Shown one piece after another: positions 8,510-16,411 of a stretch of DNA of 64,000 nt. Position numbers and translations under genes: made by a program. The stretch's first letter is position 1. Each line of letters starts with the position of its first letter. Source of the stretch: Woeseia oceani. GTDB lineage: Bacteria > Pseudomonadota > Gammaproteobacteria > Steroidobacterales > Woeseiaceae. The notes beneath the pieces were generated by a model that was not told the DNA's origin, did not search any database, and saw only the letters and a program-made list of their open reading frames with translations. The DNA is taken from contig NZ_CP016268.1 in NCBI RefSeq assembly GCF_001677435.1, positions 124,001 to 188,000 of the forward strand, in the 5' to 3' direction.

Positions 8510-9014
8510 GAGCTTTTCAGGAGTGCTGTTGTGCGGCCTCATCGCGGGATTATTGCAATCGCCGGTGTGGGCGCAGGAGAGCGCACCCGCCTGGGAAAAC
8601 TTGAGTAAGCAGCAGCAAACGGTGCTGGCGAGGTTTGCCGATGAATGGGACTCGCTGGACGACGAGCGTCGCAATCGATTGGCCGCGGGTGCGGTACGCT
8701 GGTCGCAGATGTCAGCGGATGAACGGCAGGCGGTGCGGAATCGTTTCAGTCAGTGGCAAGACCTGAGCGATGAAGAACGCGCGACCATACGTGATCGTTA
8801 CCTGGAATTCGCACGTTTGCCGCAAGACGAGAAAGCGCGGATCCGGCACAACTTTCAGCGGTTTCGCAATATGGATCCGGAACGACGGGAAGCCCTGCGC
8901 GAGCGTTTCAAGAACATGACGCCGGAGCAGCGCACGGCGGTTCGGGAGCGATTGCGCCAGCGAGCAGAACGCCGGCAGAAGGTGCGGGATCGTCGCGAGC
9001 GGGACGAACCGTAG
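8499..9014 (+). CDS. DUF3106 periplasmic repeat protein
   Basis: A 171-residue exported protein: signal peptide (GVLLCGLIAGLLQSPVWAQE), then a run of degenerate repeats of roughly 14-22 residues. Examples are WENLSKQQQTVLARFADEW, WSQMSADERQAVRNRFSQW, WQDLSDEERATIRDRYLEF, LPQDEKARIRHNFQRF, MDPERREALRERF and MTPEQRTAVRERL, followed by a strongly basic tail. This is DUF3106. The helical LS/MS-x-E-R repeat resembles metal- or stress-sensing periplasmic proteins such as the CpxP/Spy type, but that comparison is only by pattern. AGGAG at 8487-8491 lies at good distance from ATG 8499, and the gene overlaps the preceding stop. It is the last gene of the sigma-factor operon. Confidence 0.8.
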   Translation: MNVKSFSGVLLCGLIAGLLQSPVWAQESAPAWENLSKQQQTVLARFADEWDSLDDERRNRLAAGAVRWSQMSADERQAVRNRFSQWQDLSDEERATIRDRYLEFARLPQDEKARIRHNFQRFRNMDPERREALRERFKNMTPEQRTAVRERLRQRAERRQKVRDRRERDEP

Positions 9015-9018
9015 GTCT

Positions 9019-9066
9019 GAACGCATGACGGGAACCTCGCGGTTCCCGTCATGCGTTCATTTTCTT
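9019..9066 (+). terminator. Strong intrinsic terminator with 18-bp perfect stem
   Basis: Bases 9019-9036 are perfectly complementary to 9041-9058 around the tetraloop TCGC, and ATTTTCTT follows. It closes the sigma-factor operon four bases after the DUF3106 stop and stands between it and the convergent pntB. No T-run exists on the minus side, so it is mainly a plus-strand terminator. Confidence 0.88.
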
Positions 9067-10453
9067 ACAGCGATTTGACGGAGCTGATCAGTTCCGAGGT
9101 CATCGCCTGACCGTCGCCGTACAACATGCGCGTCTGATCCAGGAAGAACAGCGCATTTTCGATACCGGAGAAGCCTGCACCCTGACCGCGTTTGATCACG
9201 ATAACGTTCTTGGCCTTATCGGCGTTCAGGATGGGCATGCCGTAAATCGGGCTGGACGGGTCCGTGCGCGCCACCGGGTTTACGACGTCGTTCGCGCCGA
9301 TGACCAGCGCGACATCGGCGGTTGCAAACTCCGCGTTGATCTCGGTTTCATCGTAAATGATGTCGTAAGGCACGCCGGCCTCGGCGAGGAGTACGTTCAT
9401 GTGTCCCGGCATCCGGCCCGCAACAGGGTGGATCGCGAACTTCACATCGACGCCGCGATCAATCAGGAGTTGTGTCAGCTCCCAGACCTTGTGCTGCGCC
9501 TGAGCTACGGCCATGCCATAGCCCGGGACGATCAGTACTTTGTTCGCAAAGGCCATCATCACGCCCACGTCGGATGCCTCGATCGGCTTCATGCTGCCAC
9601 CGGCGGTATCGTCACCGGCGGCGGCCGCCGCCGTGTCACCAAAGCCGGAGAACAAGACGTTTGCCAGCGAACGGTTCATTGCCTTGGCCATCAATTGCGT
9701 TAGCAGACTGCCGGCCGCACCGACCACTGTACCGGCAATAATCATGGCGGCGTTTTGTAGTACGAAGCCTTCGAAGGCAACCGCGAGGCCGGTCAGGGCG
9801 TTGTACAGGGAAATGACCACCGGCATGTCCGCGCCGCCGATCGGCAGCGTCATCGTGATGCCCAGTATCAGTGCGAGCACGAAGAACACGGTGACGATAC
9901 TGATGCCGGCATGCGCAACTGCAATGTAGCCTGCCACCGCCAATGTGCCGACCAGTAACAGCAGATTGAATACCTGCTGTCCTTTGAAGCGCACGGTACT
10001 CTTCATCAGGCCTTGCAGTTTGGCGAACGCAATGAGACTGCCGCTGAACGATACGGCGCCGATCAGGCCACCGAGTACCGCCAGTACGCCGAAGGTCATG
10101 CCGTGATCTTCGCCGCCAAACAGCTCAACAGCGGCAATAGCCGCGGCCGCGCCGCCACCCATGCCGTTATAGAGCGCGATCATCTGTGGCATGTCGGTCA
10201 TTGCAACCCGTTTGCCGCTGATCCACGCGAGGATGCCGCCGAGTGCTATGGCCACGGTCATGAGGCCGTAATTCTGCATACCCGGGTAGAGGAAGGTAAT
10301 GAGTGTCGCGACCACCATGCCAGCGCCGGCCCAGACGATGCCGGTACGGGCGGTTGTCGGCGAACTCATCCGCTTCAGACCGAAAATGAACAGAATGGCC
10401 GCAAGGAAATAACTGGCCTCAATCAGGCCGCGCACAGAAATAACGTCTGTCAT
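9065..10453 (-). CDS. pntB: NAD(P) transhydrogenase subunit beta
   Basis: Inner-membrane and NADP(H)-binding subunit of the proton-translocating transhydrogenase, which uses the proton gradient to make NADPH from NADH. The 462-residue product has an N-terminal half of about nine hydrophobic segments (domain II) and a C-terminal Rossmann domain III from about residue 290 with VPGYGMAVAQAQH and IGANDVVNP. The start ATG at 10453 overlaps the stop of the small alpha subunit by four bases. It ends next to the sigma-operon terminator. Confidence 0.96.
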   Translation of the reverse strand: MTDVISVRGLIEASYFLAAILFIFGLKRMSSPTTARTGIVWAGAGMVVATLITFLYPGMQNYGLMTVAIALGGILAWISGKRVAMTDMPQMIALYNGMGGGAAAAIAAVELFGGEDHGMTFGVLAVLGGLIGAVSFSGSLIAFAKLQGLMKSTVRFKGQQVFNLLLLVGTLAVAGYIAVAHAGISIVTVFFVLALILGITMTLPIGGADMPVVISLYNALTGLAVAFEGFVLQNAAMIIAGTVVGAAGSLLTQLMAKAMNRSLANVLFSGFGDTAAAAAGDDTAGGSMKPIEASDVGVMMAFANKVLIVPGYGMAVAQAQHKVWELTQLLIDRGVDVKFAIHPVAGRMPGHMNVLLAEAGVPYDIIYDETEINAEFATADVALVIGANDVVNPVARTDPSSPIYGMPILNADKAKNVIVIKRGQGAGFSGIENALFFLDQTRMLYGDGQAMTSELISSVKSL

Positions 10454-10743
10454 TTCTTATCTCCCTTGCTGCTCTTGAACATTTCGAGCATGCGCTCGGT
10501 GACGACGTAGCCACCAACGGCATTGCCTGCGGCCAGCGCAACGCCGATAAAGCCGATGCTGAGTTCGAGCGTGGTATCCGCCCGGCCGAGTGCCACCATG
10601 GCGCCGACCAGCACGATGCCGTGCACGAAGTTCGAGCCGGACATCAATGGTGTATGCAGGATCACGGGAACGCGTCCGATGACTTCATGGCCGACAAACG
10701 CGGCCAGCATGAATATATAGAGTGCGATAAATCCGTCGATCAT
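10450..10743 (-). CDS. pntAb: NAD(P) transhydrogenase subunit alpha, membrane part
   Basis: A 97-residue membrane protein equivalent to the C-terminal membrane segment of E. coli PntA. It contains three hydrophobic stretches, with HEVIGRVPVILHTPLMSGSN (conserved in the family) between the first and second, and a charged C-terminus (FKSSKGDKK). Encoding alpha as two polypeptides is the arrangement known from Rhodospirillum rubrum. It overlaps pntAa by one base and pntB by four, so the three are translated from one transcript. Confidence 0.94.
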   Translation of the reverse strand: MIDGFIALYIFMLAAFVGHEVIGRVPVILHTPLMSGSNFVHGIVLVGAMVALGRADTTLELSIGFIGVALAAGNAVGGYVVTERMLEMFKSSKGDKK

Positions 10744-11873
10744 CAGGCCGCTCCCCCTTCAAGTTGTGCGCGGGTCGGTTCGTGGGTGATTTTGCCATCG
10801 CGGGTCAGCGCCGACTTGGCGAACACTTCGTCGTCCCAGTCAAGGTTCAATTCACCGTCTTTGATTGCCGGTGAAATGAAGTTGAACAGGTTGCGGGCGT
10901 ACATTTCACTGGCATGACGCCCGAGTTTGGCCGCGAGGTTGGTCGGACCGACTATCTTGACCTTGTGCTTGACGACGGTTTCGCCAGCGACTGTCAGCTC
11001 GCAGTTGCCGCCGGTTTCGGCCGCCAGATCGACAATGACGGCGCCCGGCTTCATGGCCGCTACAGCGGCGGCTGAAATAATGCGGGGCGCTGGCCGGCCC
11101 GGTATGGCGGCGGTGGATATGACAACGTCCGAGACCGATATTTCCTTCTCGAGTGCCGCCTGCTGCTGCGCCTTTTCCTCCTCGGTCAGCTCGCGGGCAT
11201 AGCCGCCTTCGCCATCGGCCGACACGCCCGTTTCCACGAACTTGGCACCGAGTGATTGAATCTGTTCTTTGGTCGCGCTGCGTACGTCGTACGCTTTGAC
11301 GACAGCGCCGAGCCGTTTCGCGGTAGCAATTGCCTGCAGGCCGGCGACGCCCGCGCCGATGATCAATACCTGCGCCGGGCGAATGGTGCCGGCGGCAGTG
11401 GTGAGCATCGGGAAAAATTTGTCGAGTGTCATGGCGGCAATCAACACCGATTGATAGCCGGCGGCGGCTGCCTGCGATGACAGCACGTCCATGCTCTGCG
11501 CCCGGGAAATGCGCGGTATGAGCTCCATGGCAAACCCGGTCAGGTTCTTGCGGGTTAATGCGGCAACAAGCTCGGGATTGTTGTGGCCGTGCATGATGCC
11601 GGCAACGGTGGCGCCATCCTTGAGCTTGTCGACGATCGCCGCAGCTGGCGGCTGTACCGTAAACAACAGTTCGCAACCCGCGAGTACCTCAGCGGCATCG
11701 CCTAGTGTCACGCCGGCGTATTCTTCATCGAGGAGTTGCGAGCCTTCACCAGCGCCGCGCTCCATGATCACCGACACGCCAAGCTTTTGCAGTTTTGCGG
11801 TTATCTCCGGCGTCAGGGCGACGCGGGTTTCTCCCTCAAGCGCTTCTTTCAGCACGCCAACGGTTAGCGGCAT
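10743..11873 (-). CDS. pntAa: NAD(P) transhydrogenase subunit alpha, NAD-binding part
   Basis: Soluble NAD(H)-binding domain I of transhydrogenase, 376 residues, related to alanine dehydrogenase. Visible are the N-terminal GVLKEALEGETRVALTPE, a Rossmann glycine motif IIGAGVAGLQAI, KAYDVRSATKEQ and the mobile-loop region near the middle. The ATG at 11873 has GGAG about 9 bases upstream. It heads the pntAa-pntAb-pntB operon. No recognisable regulatory site is evident upstream. Confidence 0.95.
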   Translation of the reverse strand: MPLTVGVLKEALEGETRVALTPEITAKLQKLGVSVIMERGAGEGSQLLDEEYAGVTLGDAAEVLAGCELLFTVQPPAAAIVDKLKDGATVAGIMHGHNNPELVAALTRKNLTGFAMELIPRISRAQSMDVLSSQAAAAGYQSVLIAAMTLDKFFPMLTTAAGTIRPAQVLIIGAGVAGLQAIATAKRLGAVVKAYDVRSATKEQIQSLGAKFVETGVSADGEGGYARELTEEEKAQQQAALEKEISVSDVVISTAAIPGRPAPRIISAAAVAAMKPGAVIVDLAAETGGNCELTVAGETVVKHKVKIVGPTNLAAKLGRHASEMYARNLFNFISPAIKDGELNLDWDDEVFAKSALTRDGKITHEPTRAQLEGGAA

Positions 11874-12116
11874 CGTTAATCTCCAGCGGGTGTTTGTCCA
11901 TGAATTATCGAGGTTTTATTCGAATTGTCAGATATGTTGCGGAGCTTAGCCAGGGGCTGCACGGGCTGCGCTGTCACACACCAATCGCCGTGCTATACCG
12001 CGCCAGCATAATGACATAGCGGTGAACAATCGCAAACTCTGTCCAAAGGTTTGATTTTTGTTCTGCGTACTGCAAACTAGGCTACGCTCTGTGCATAGTC
12101 GAAGAGGTTCCGATTG

Positions 12117-12797
12117 ATGTTGTCAGGTGCCGCGTCAGATATTTCCCAGCAGGTTCTGCGAACCGATGTGTCGGGAATGCCACTCGAGTGGATCGACTAC
12201 CGCGAGGCGGTCAGGTTGTATCACACCGAGCAGGTGGCCTATGCCTGTGGAATTCACCTCTACACGGTTTGCGGCGGTTGCAGCGCCCTGACCGGCCGCC
12301 GGAGTCGCGTTGATGTCAGCTCGATCATTGCGACCCACGGCACCAGCCAGGGTCATGCCTATGTGCACGAGCAATATACGCCACCCTTGAATAACCGCAC
12401 CCTGTTCAAGCGTGATGCGAATCTTTGCCTGTACTGCGCACTGCGATTTCCGACCCGCGAGCTCACGCGGGATCACATAACGCCGTTGTCGCAGGGCGGC
12501 CTGGATGTCTGGAACAACGTCGCTACCGCCTGTCGGCGTTGCAACAATCACAAAGGTGGCAATACGCCGGAGCAGGCAGGAATGCAGCTCATTGCGGTAC
12601 CGTTCACCCCGACTTATGCCGAGTACATCTATTTGAAAGGGCGCCGCGTGCTGATTGACCAGATGCAGTACCTGCTGGCGCACATTCCGCGATCAAGTCC
12701 GCTGCACGCACGTCTCTCGGGCCACTTGTCCGAAGGGGTCACCATTTTTGACGAGCCGGAGCACGTTGAGTACTCGGACATCGAATGCAGTACCTGA
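12117..12797 (+). CDS. HNH endonuclease
   Basis: A 226-residue nuclease of the HNH superfamily. The N-terminal 80 residues (LEWIDYREAVRLYHTEQVAYACG...) are typical of this chromosomal subfamily. The catalytic zinc-binding module lies at about residues 105-150: CLYC, then the active-site histidine in TRDHITPLSQGG, the central asparagine in VWNNVATAC, and CRRCNNHKGG. ATG 12117 is preferred over the TTG three bases upstream; GAAGAGG precedes both. The end overlaps the next gene, a 5'-3' exonuclease, by 13 bases, so the two are probably coupled. Family members are common in gammaproteobacteria, but their physiological target is not established. Confidence 0.85.
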   Translation: MLSGAASDISQQVLRTDVSGMPLEWIDYREAVRLYHTEQVAYACGIHLYTVCGGCSALTGRRSRVDVSSIIATHGTSQGHAYVHEQYTPPLNNRTLFKRDANLCLYCALRFPTRELTRDHITPLSQGGLDVWNNVATACRRCNNHKGGNTPEQAGMQLIAVPFTPTYAEYIYLKGRRVLIDQMQYLLAHIPRSSPLHARLSGHLSEGVTIFDEPEHVEYSDIECST

Positions 12798-13669
12798 TAG
12801 ACGGTAGTGTGTACGTCTTCCGCGCGTGGTTTTCCATGCCGGATGACATGCTGGACGATGATGGCAACCCGGTGAATGCGTTCTACGGCTTCTGCCGGTT
12901 TCTCGGCGACTTCATGGAGCGCGTGCGTCCGGAGTACGTTGCCGTGTTGTTTGATGAAAGCCTCAGCGGTTCCTTTCGTACCGAGATCTACCCCAATTAC
13001 AAAGCCAATCGCGACCCGGCACCGCCGGAACTGAAACGTCAGTTCGACTTGTGCCGGCAGTACGCCCGGGCCATGGGGATACTTGAGTACGCGCAGCCGG
13101 GCTACGAGGCGGACGATCTGATCGGCACGCTGGTCACCAGCGGCCGCGAACAAGGAATCCCTTCAACCATCGTCAGTCGTGACAAGGATCTGGCGCAGCT
13201 TATTTCCCGGCAGGACGTGTTCTGGGATTTCGCTGGCAAAGGCCAGCTGCGCTACGAGCAGATTCCGGAGGTCTTCGGCGTCTGGCCGGAACAAATCGCC
13301 GATTTCCTGGCCTTGGCAGGGGACGCTGTTGACAACATTCCGGGTGTGCCCGGTGTTGGCAAAAAGACCGCCGCTGCGTTGTTGCAGCATTTCGGTTCAT
13401 TGCAGGGTATATACGCCAACCTCGACAGTGTGCACGAGGTGACGGTCCGCGGCGCCAAGACGCTTGGTGCCAAGCTGGAAATGCACCGTCCGGCGGCCAT
13501 GCTGGCGCGGCAGCTTACCGGTATTGCCTGTGATGCACCGGTGACCAATCCGGCTTACGGACTACGACCGCAAGCACCGAAACTCGGGGCAATCAACGCG
13601 TTGTTCGACAGCGTCAACTTCGGCATGGCTTTGCGCCGTCAGGCCGAGCGGGTCGCCGACCTTCGCTGA
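12785..13669 (+). CDS. 5'-3' exonuclease / flap endonuclease (PolA N-domain type, Xni-like)
   Basis: A 294-residue stand-alone homologue of the 5'-nuclease domain of DNA polymerase I, comparable to ExoIX/Xni. Metal-binding acidic motifs are present (FDESLSGSFRTEIYPNYKANR, YEADDLIGT, SRDKDLAQL, GDAVDNIPG), followed by the helix-hairpin-helix GVPGVGKKTAAALL that grips DNA. The GDAVDN set suggests both metal sites are kept, unlike E. coli Xni, which lacks some of these aspartates. It would remove flaps or RNA primers or trim ends. It overlaps the HNH gene and has only a weak ribosome site of its own. Confidence 0.9.
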   Translation: MQYLIDGSVYVFRAWFSMPDDMLDDDGNPVNAFYGFCRFLGDFMERVRPEYVAVLFDESLSGSFRTEIYPNYKANRDPAPPELKRQFDLCRQYARAMGILEYAQPGYEADDLIGTLVTSGREQGIPSTIVSRDKDLAQLISRQDVFWDFAGKGQLRYEQIPEVFGVWPEQIADFLALAGDAVDNIPGVPGVGKKTAAALLQHFGSLQGIYANLDSVHEVTVRGAKTLGAKLEMHRPAAMLARQLTGIACDAPVTNPAYGLRPQAPKLGAINALFDSVNFGMALRRQAERVADLR

Positions 13670-13718
13670 TGACTCGCCGGCTCGCAGTCGCCGCGGCCCG
13701 GGCAGCGGCTCAGGCCGG

Positions 13719-14468
13719 TTAAGGCGCTGCGTCTTCCTCGGACACGAGATAAGGCTCACCCAGAAAGTCTTCGTCGAAAAGGTATAGCCGCGTGCCCTCC
13801 GGTGCCACCAGTACGCCGAACGCGCCTTCAAACCCCGGAAACTTCTGCCACCGGAATCCAAAGCGTTCGACAAGGTCGGCGATAGTCTGCGGGTCCGACC
13901 ATTTGAAGCAAATGGCCGGCTTGTCGAGGGCGATGCTCTCACTGACACCGAGTGGCAGTCCGCCGGCATCGAAGCGCATATGAGTCGTTGGCTCTTCGCG
14001 CAAGCGCTCGACGTGTGGCGCGAGCGGCGCCCAGAAACGGCCGGCCTGTACGGCATCCCGGGTCGGTAATGTCAGTTCGAAAAAGCGGCCGCAGGCAGAG
14101 TCTTTGCAGCTATCTTCAGACTGGGAAAAGGTACGCGCTTCGAGCAACGCAATGTTGTGCCCGTCGTGGTCCATGAATTGCAGTTCATTGAAAACGTCTG
14201 CATCAAGGTGCATGAGCGAGAATTCGAAGCCGTGATCACTCATGGCGCGCGCATGCCGACCCAGCTCGGGCTGCACGAACGTCAGGGTGGGTGAAGCAAA
14301 CTCTCGCTCGTGCAAGCCGATGACGAGATCGCCGTCGCTGACGACGGCATATGGGTGTGGCCAGACGTCGCCGGATTGCAATTCAGTAAAGCCGAGCGCC
14401 CTGTAAAAGCTCAGCGATTCCAGAATATCGCTGGAGTGAACACTGATTTCGAGCCAGCGCTCAAGCAT
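13719..14468 (-). CDS. VOC superfamily (glyoxalase/bleomycin-resistance fold) protein
   Basis: A 249-residue protein built from two VOC half-domains: one at about residues 1-115 (EISVHSSDILESLSFYRALGFTE...) and a second at about 125-235 (FFELTLPTRDAVQAGRFWAPLA...). The fold supports metal-dependent lyases, dioxygenases and drug-binding proteins. Substrate cannot be told from sequence. The start is ATG 14468 (a TTG precedes it). It lies downstream of hemH on the same strand, 18 bases away, so co-transcription is likely. Confidence 0.75.
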   Translation of the reverse strand: MLERWLEISVHSSDILESLSFYRALGFTELQSGDVWPHPYAVVSDGDLVIGLHEREFASPTLTFVQPELGRHARAMSDHGFEFSLMHLDADVFNELQFMDHDGHNIALLEARTFSQSEDSCKDSACGRFFELTLPTRDAVQAGRFWAPLAPHVERLREEPTTHMRFDAGGLPLGVSESIALDKPAICFKWSDPQTIADLVERFGFRWQKFPGFEGAFGVLVAPEGTRLYLFDEDFLGEPYLVSEEDAAP

Positions 14469-14486
14469 CAACCTGACAGGTTATTT

Positions 14487-15596
14487 TCATGTCTTCGCTC
14501 CCATTGCGCGGGCGCGCGTACGGCTTTTTTCATGATCATTGGCGAGGGTTGCTGCGTCTGCCGAAGAGGCTTCCGGCCAGCCACCCATCGTGTTCAGGAG
14601 CAATTCACTCAGGAATGCGATGTGATCATCCCGTGCATTCAGTGCCGGAATGTAGCGCAGCTGGCCGCCGCCGGCTGCAGCGTACAGTTCGGCGTTCTGC
14701 AAAGAAATTTCTTCCAGAGTTTCCAGGCAATCCGCGGAGAAGCCCGGGCAAACGACATCAATGTCGCCATACCCGTCTTTGCCCCAACGCCTGAGCAATT
14801 CATCCGTGTAGGGCTGCAACCACGGCTCGCGGCCCACTCTGGACTGGAACCCGACCGTCCATTCGGAGTCATCCAGCTCGAGCGCACTGGCAACCAGCCG
14901 GGCCGTCTTCTGACACTGACAATGATAGGGGTCGCCATCCAGCAGCATGCGTTGCGGAAGTCCGTGAAACGAAAACAACAGGTGCCGGCCCGCACCCTCA
15001 CGCGCGCGGTAGTCCCGAATACTGTCCGCGAGTGCCGTGATATAGCCGGTGGCGTCATGGTAGTGATTGATAAAACGTAACTCGGGTACCCAGCGCCGGC
15101 CCGACAGCAGGGTGCTGACATCGGCGAATACCGACCCTGTGGTTGTATTGGAGTACTGCGGGTACAGGGGCAGCACAACGATGCGCCGTACGTGTTGTTC
15201 GTGCAGTCGCTTGAGGGCTGATGCTATGGACGGCTCGCCGTAGGACATCGCCAGTTCCACGGGCACAGACTGCGACAGACTGCCAGCCAGCTTTTCTGCC
15301 ACGCCTGCTGCAATGTCCTGACAATGCAAAAGCAATGGTGAGCCGCGATCCGTCCAGATCTTTTTGTAAGCCGCCGCCGATTTGGCCGGCCGGGTACGCA
15401 GGATGTAGCCGTTGAGTATGAGCCACCAAAGTGCACGCGGTACTTCGACCACCCTCGGGTCGGACAGAAATTGCCTGAGGTAGCGCCGAACCGCGGCCGT
15501 GGTCGGCGCGTCAGGCGTGCCGAGATTGACGAGCAGTACGCCCGATCTGTGCGGTGCGCCGTGCGCGTAAGCGGGTGTAGCCAGGTATCTCGGCAT
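14487..15596 (-). CDS. hemH: Ferrochelatase
   Basis: Inserts ferrous iron into protoporphyrin IX, the last step of haem synthesis, at the cytoplasmic face of the inner membrane. The 369-residue protein shows the N-terminal LLVNLGTPDAPTT, the YxIWTDRGSPLL stretch, RRIVVLPLYPQYSNTTTGS, the catalytic histidine in LFSFHGLPQRM, and CPGFSADCLETLEE near the C-terminus. Three cysteines in the YHCQCQKTARL and CPGFSADC regions leave open whether it carries the 2Fe-2S cluster found in some bacterial ferrochelatases. The start is ATG 15596. Confidence 0.95.
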   Translation of the reverse strand: MPRYLATPAYAHGAPHRSGVLLVNLGTPDAPTTAAVRRYLRQFLSDPRVVEVPRALWWLILNGYILRTRPAKSAAAYKKIWTDRGSPLLLHCQDIAAGVAEKLAGSLSQSVPVELAMSYGEPSIASALKRLHEQHVRRIVVLPLYPQYSNTTTGSVFADVSTLLSGRRWVPELRFINHYHDATGYITALADSIRDYRAREGAGRHLLFSFHGLPQRMLLDGDPYHCQCQKTARLVASALELDDSEWTVGFQSRVGREPWLQPYTDELLRRWGKDGYGDIDVVCPGFSADCLETLEEISLQNAELYAAAGGGQLRYIPALNARDDHIAFLSELLLNTMGGWPEASSADAATLANDHEKSRTRARAMGAKT

Positions 15597-15708
15597 CGTG
15601 CTGTTCTTCCGGTGCGTGCTAGCGCAAGTCGTTGACGGACAATACTAAAATGCTGCATTCGGCGCCACCGATGGCTTACCATGCTGAGCCAACTGGCAGG
15701 GGGTGATT

Positions 15709-16140
15709 ATGAGTGAAAACAATCCGGTGGCACCTGAAGCGTACAAACCCGGAAAGCTGCAGCTGCTACGCGACATTGGCCTGTTGCAGTTGAAATTGAT
15801 CGTCGATGGCCTTCGCGATTTCGCCCTGGTGCCGTTGTCGCTGGTCGCCGGCGTTATCAGCCTGCTGTCGGGTCGCAAGGAACCGGGCACCGAGTTTTAC
15901 GACTTACTGCGATACGGCAAACGCAGTGAGCGCTGGATCAATCTGTTCGGTGCCATCGATCGCCTCGATGAGCCGCAGAAAGCGGGTGAAACGGAAGCGG
16001 ACCTTGATCGCATGATGGAGCGTATCGAAACGTTCGTCGTCAAAGAATACCGCGACGGCAACATCACCAGTCAGGCAAAGGAGAAACTTGAGCGCGCCAT
16101 TGAGCGCATACAGCGGGCCACGCGGCGCAGTAACCAGTAA
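15709..16140 (+). CDS. Conserved small protein, unknown function
   Basis: A 143-residue protein, probably membrane-associated. One amphipathic-to-hydrophobic stretch lies near residues 25-55 (LLQLKLIVDGLRDFALVPLSLVAGVISLLS), followed by a charged C-terminal region that looks helical (RMMERIETFVVKEYRDGN, AKEKLERAIERIQRATRR). The ATG at 15709 has a strong GGCAGGGGGTG ribosome site. I recognise it as a type seen in marine and soil gammaproteobacteria, without an assigned function. It is divergent from hemH and ends eight bases before the orphan symporter tail. Confidence 0.7.
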   Translation: MSENNPVAPEAYKPGKLQLLRDIGLLQLKLIVDGLRDFALVPLSLVAGVISLLSGRKEPGTEFYDLLRYGKRSERWINLFGAIDRLDEPQKAGETEADLDRMMERIETFVVKEYRDGNITSQAKEKLERAIERIQRATRRSNQ

Positions 16141-16147
16141 AGCGTTG

Positions 16148-16255
16148 CTAGCGAACGTCGCGACCACTCAGCAGGTCATCCAGTGACGTTGGCGGGTGGT
16201 CGGGACCCATCTCGCCGGCATTGAATTGTCCGGAGTAATCGCGAAACGTGCGCAT
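16148..16255 (-). pseudogene. Orphan 3' tail of an AGCS symporter gene
   Basis: Read on the minus strand, this segment gives MRTFRDYSGQFNAGEMG then PDHPPTSLDDLLSGRDVR and a TAG stop. It resembles the C-terminus of the intact AGCS gene 1.1 kb away (MRAYREYIGRLQRGEMG then PDHPPPSLDDLLSGRDVRQ). Bases 16153-16217 differ from 17341-17405 at a single position, then identity drops sharply to roughly half. Beyond about 16255 no similarity is visible and no start or transporter body remains. It is best read as the remnant of a second copy, with the DUF4382 gene now between the two tails. Confidence 0.75.
16153..16217. repeat. 65-bp direct repeat, copy 1 (partner 17341-17405)
   Basis: These 65 bases recur in the same orientation at 17341-17405 with one mismatch (a T replacing a G at 16189). 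The second copy is the last 21 codons of the AGCS symporter. The two copies flank the DUF4382 gene at a spacing of 1,188 bases. Confidence 0.95.
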
Positions 16256-16411
16256 GAGCGGGTCGAGACCGCCCTTCGCCGCTGGCTGAAAGAGGCCAGT
16301 ATTCAGTGATAAGTTTCTGATTTTAAACGGGTCGCAACACTGCGACAGTCGCGCCGCAACGGCTGCCCCTGTACGTTCCGTGTTTTGGAATACTGAATAA
16401 CGGAGTTACCC

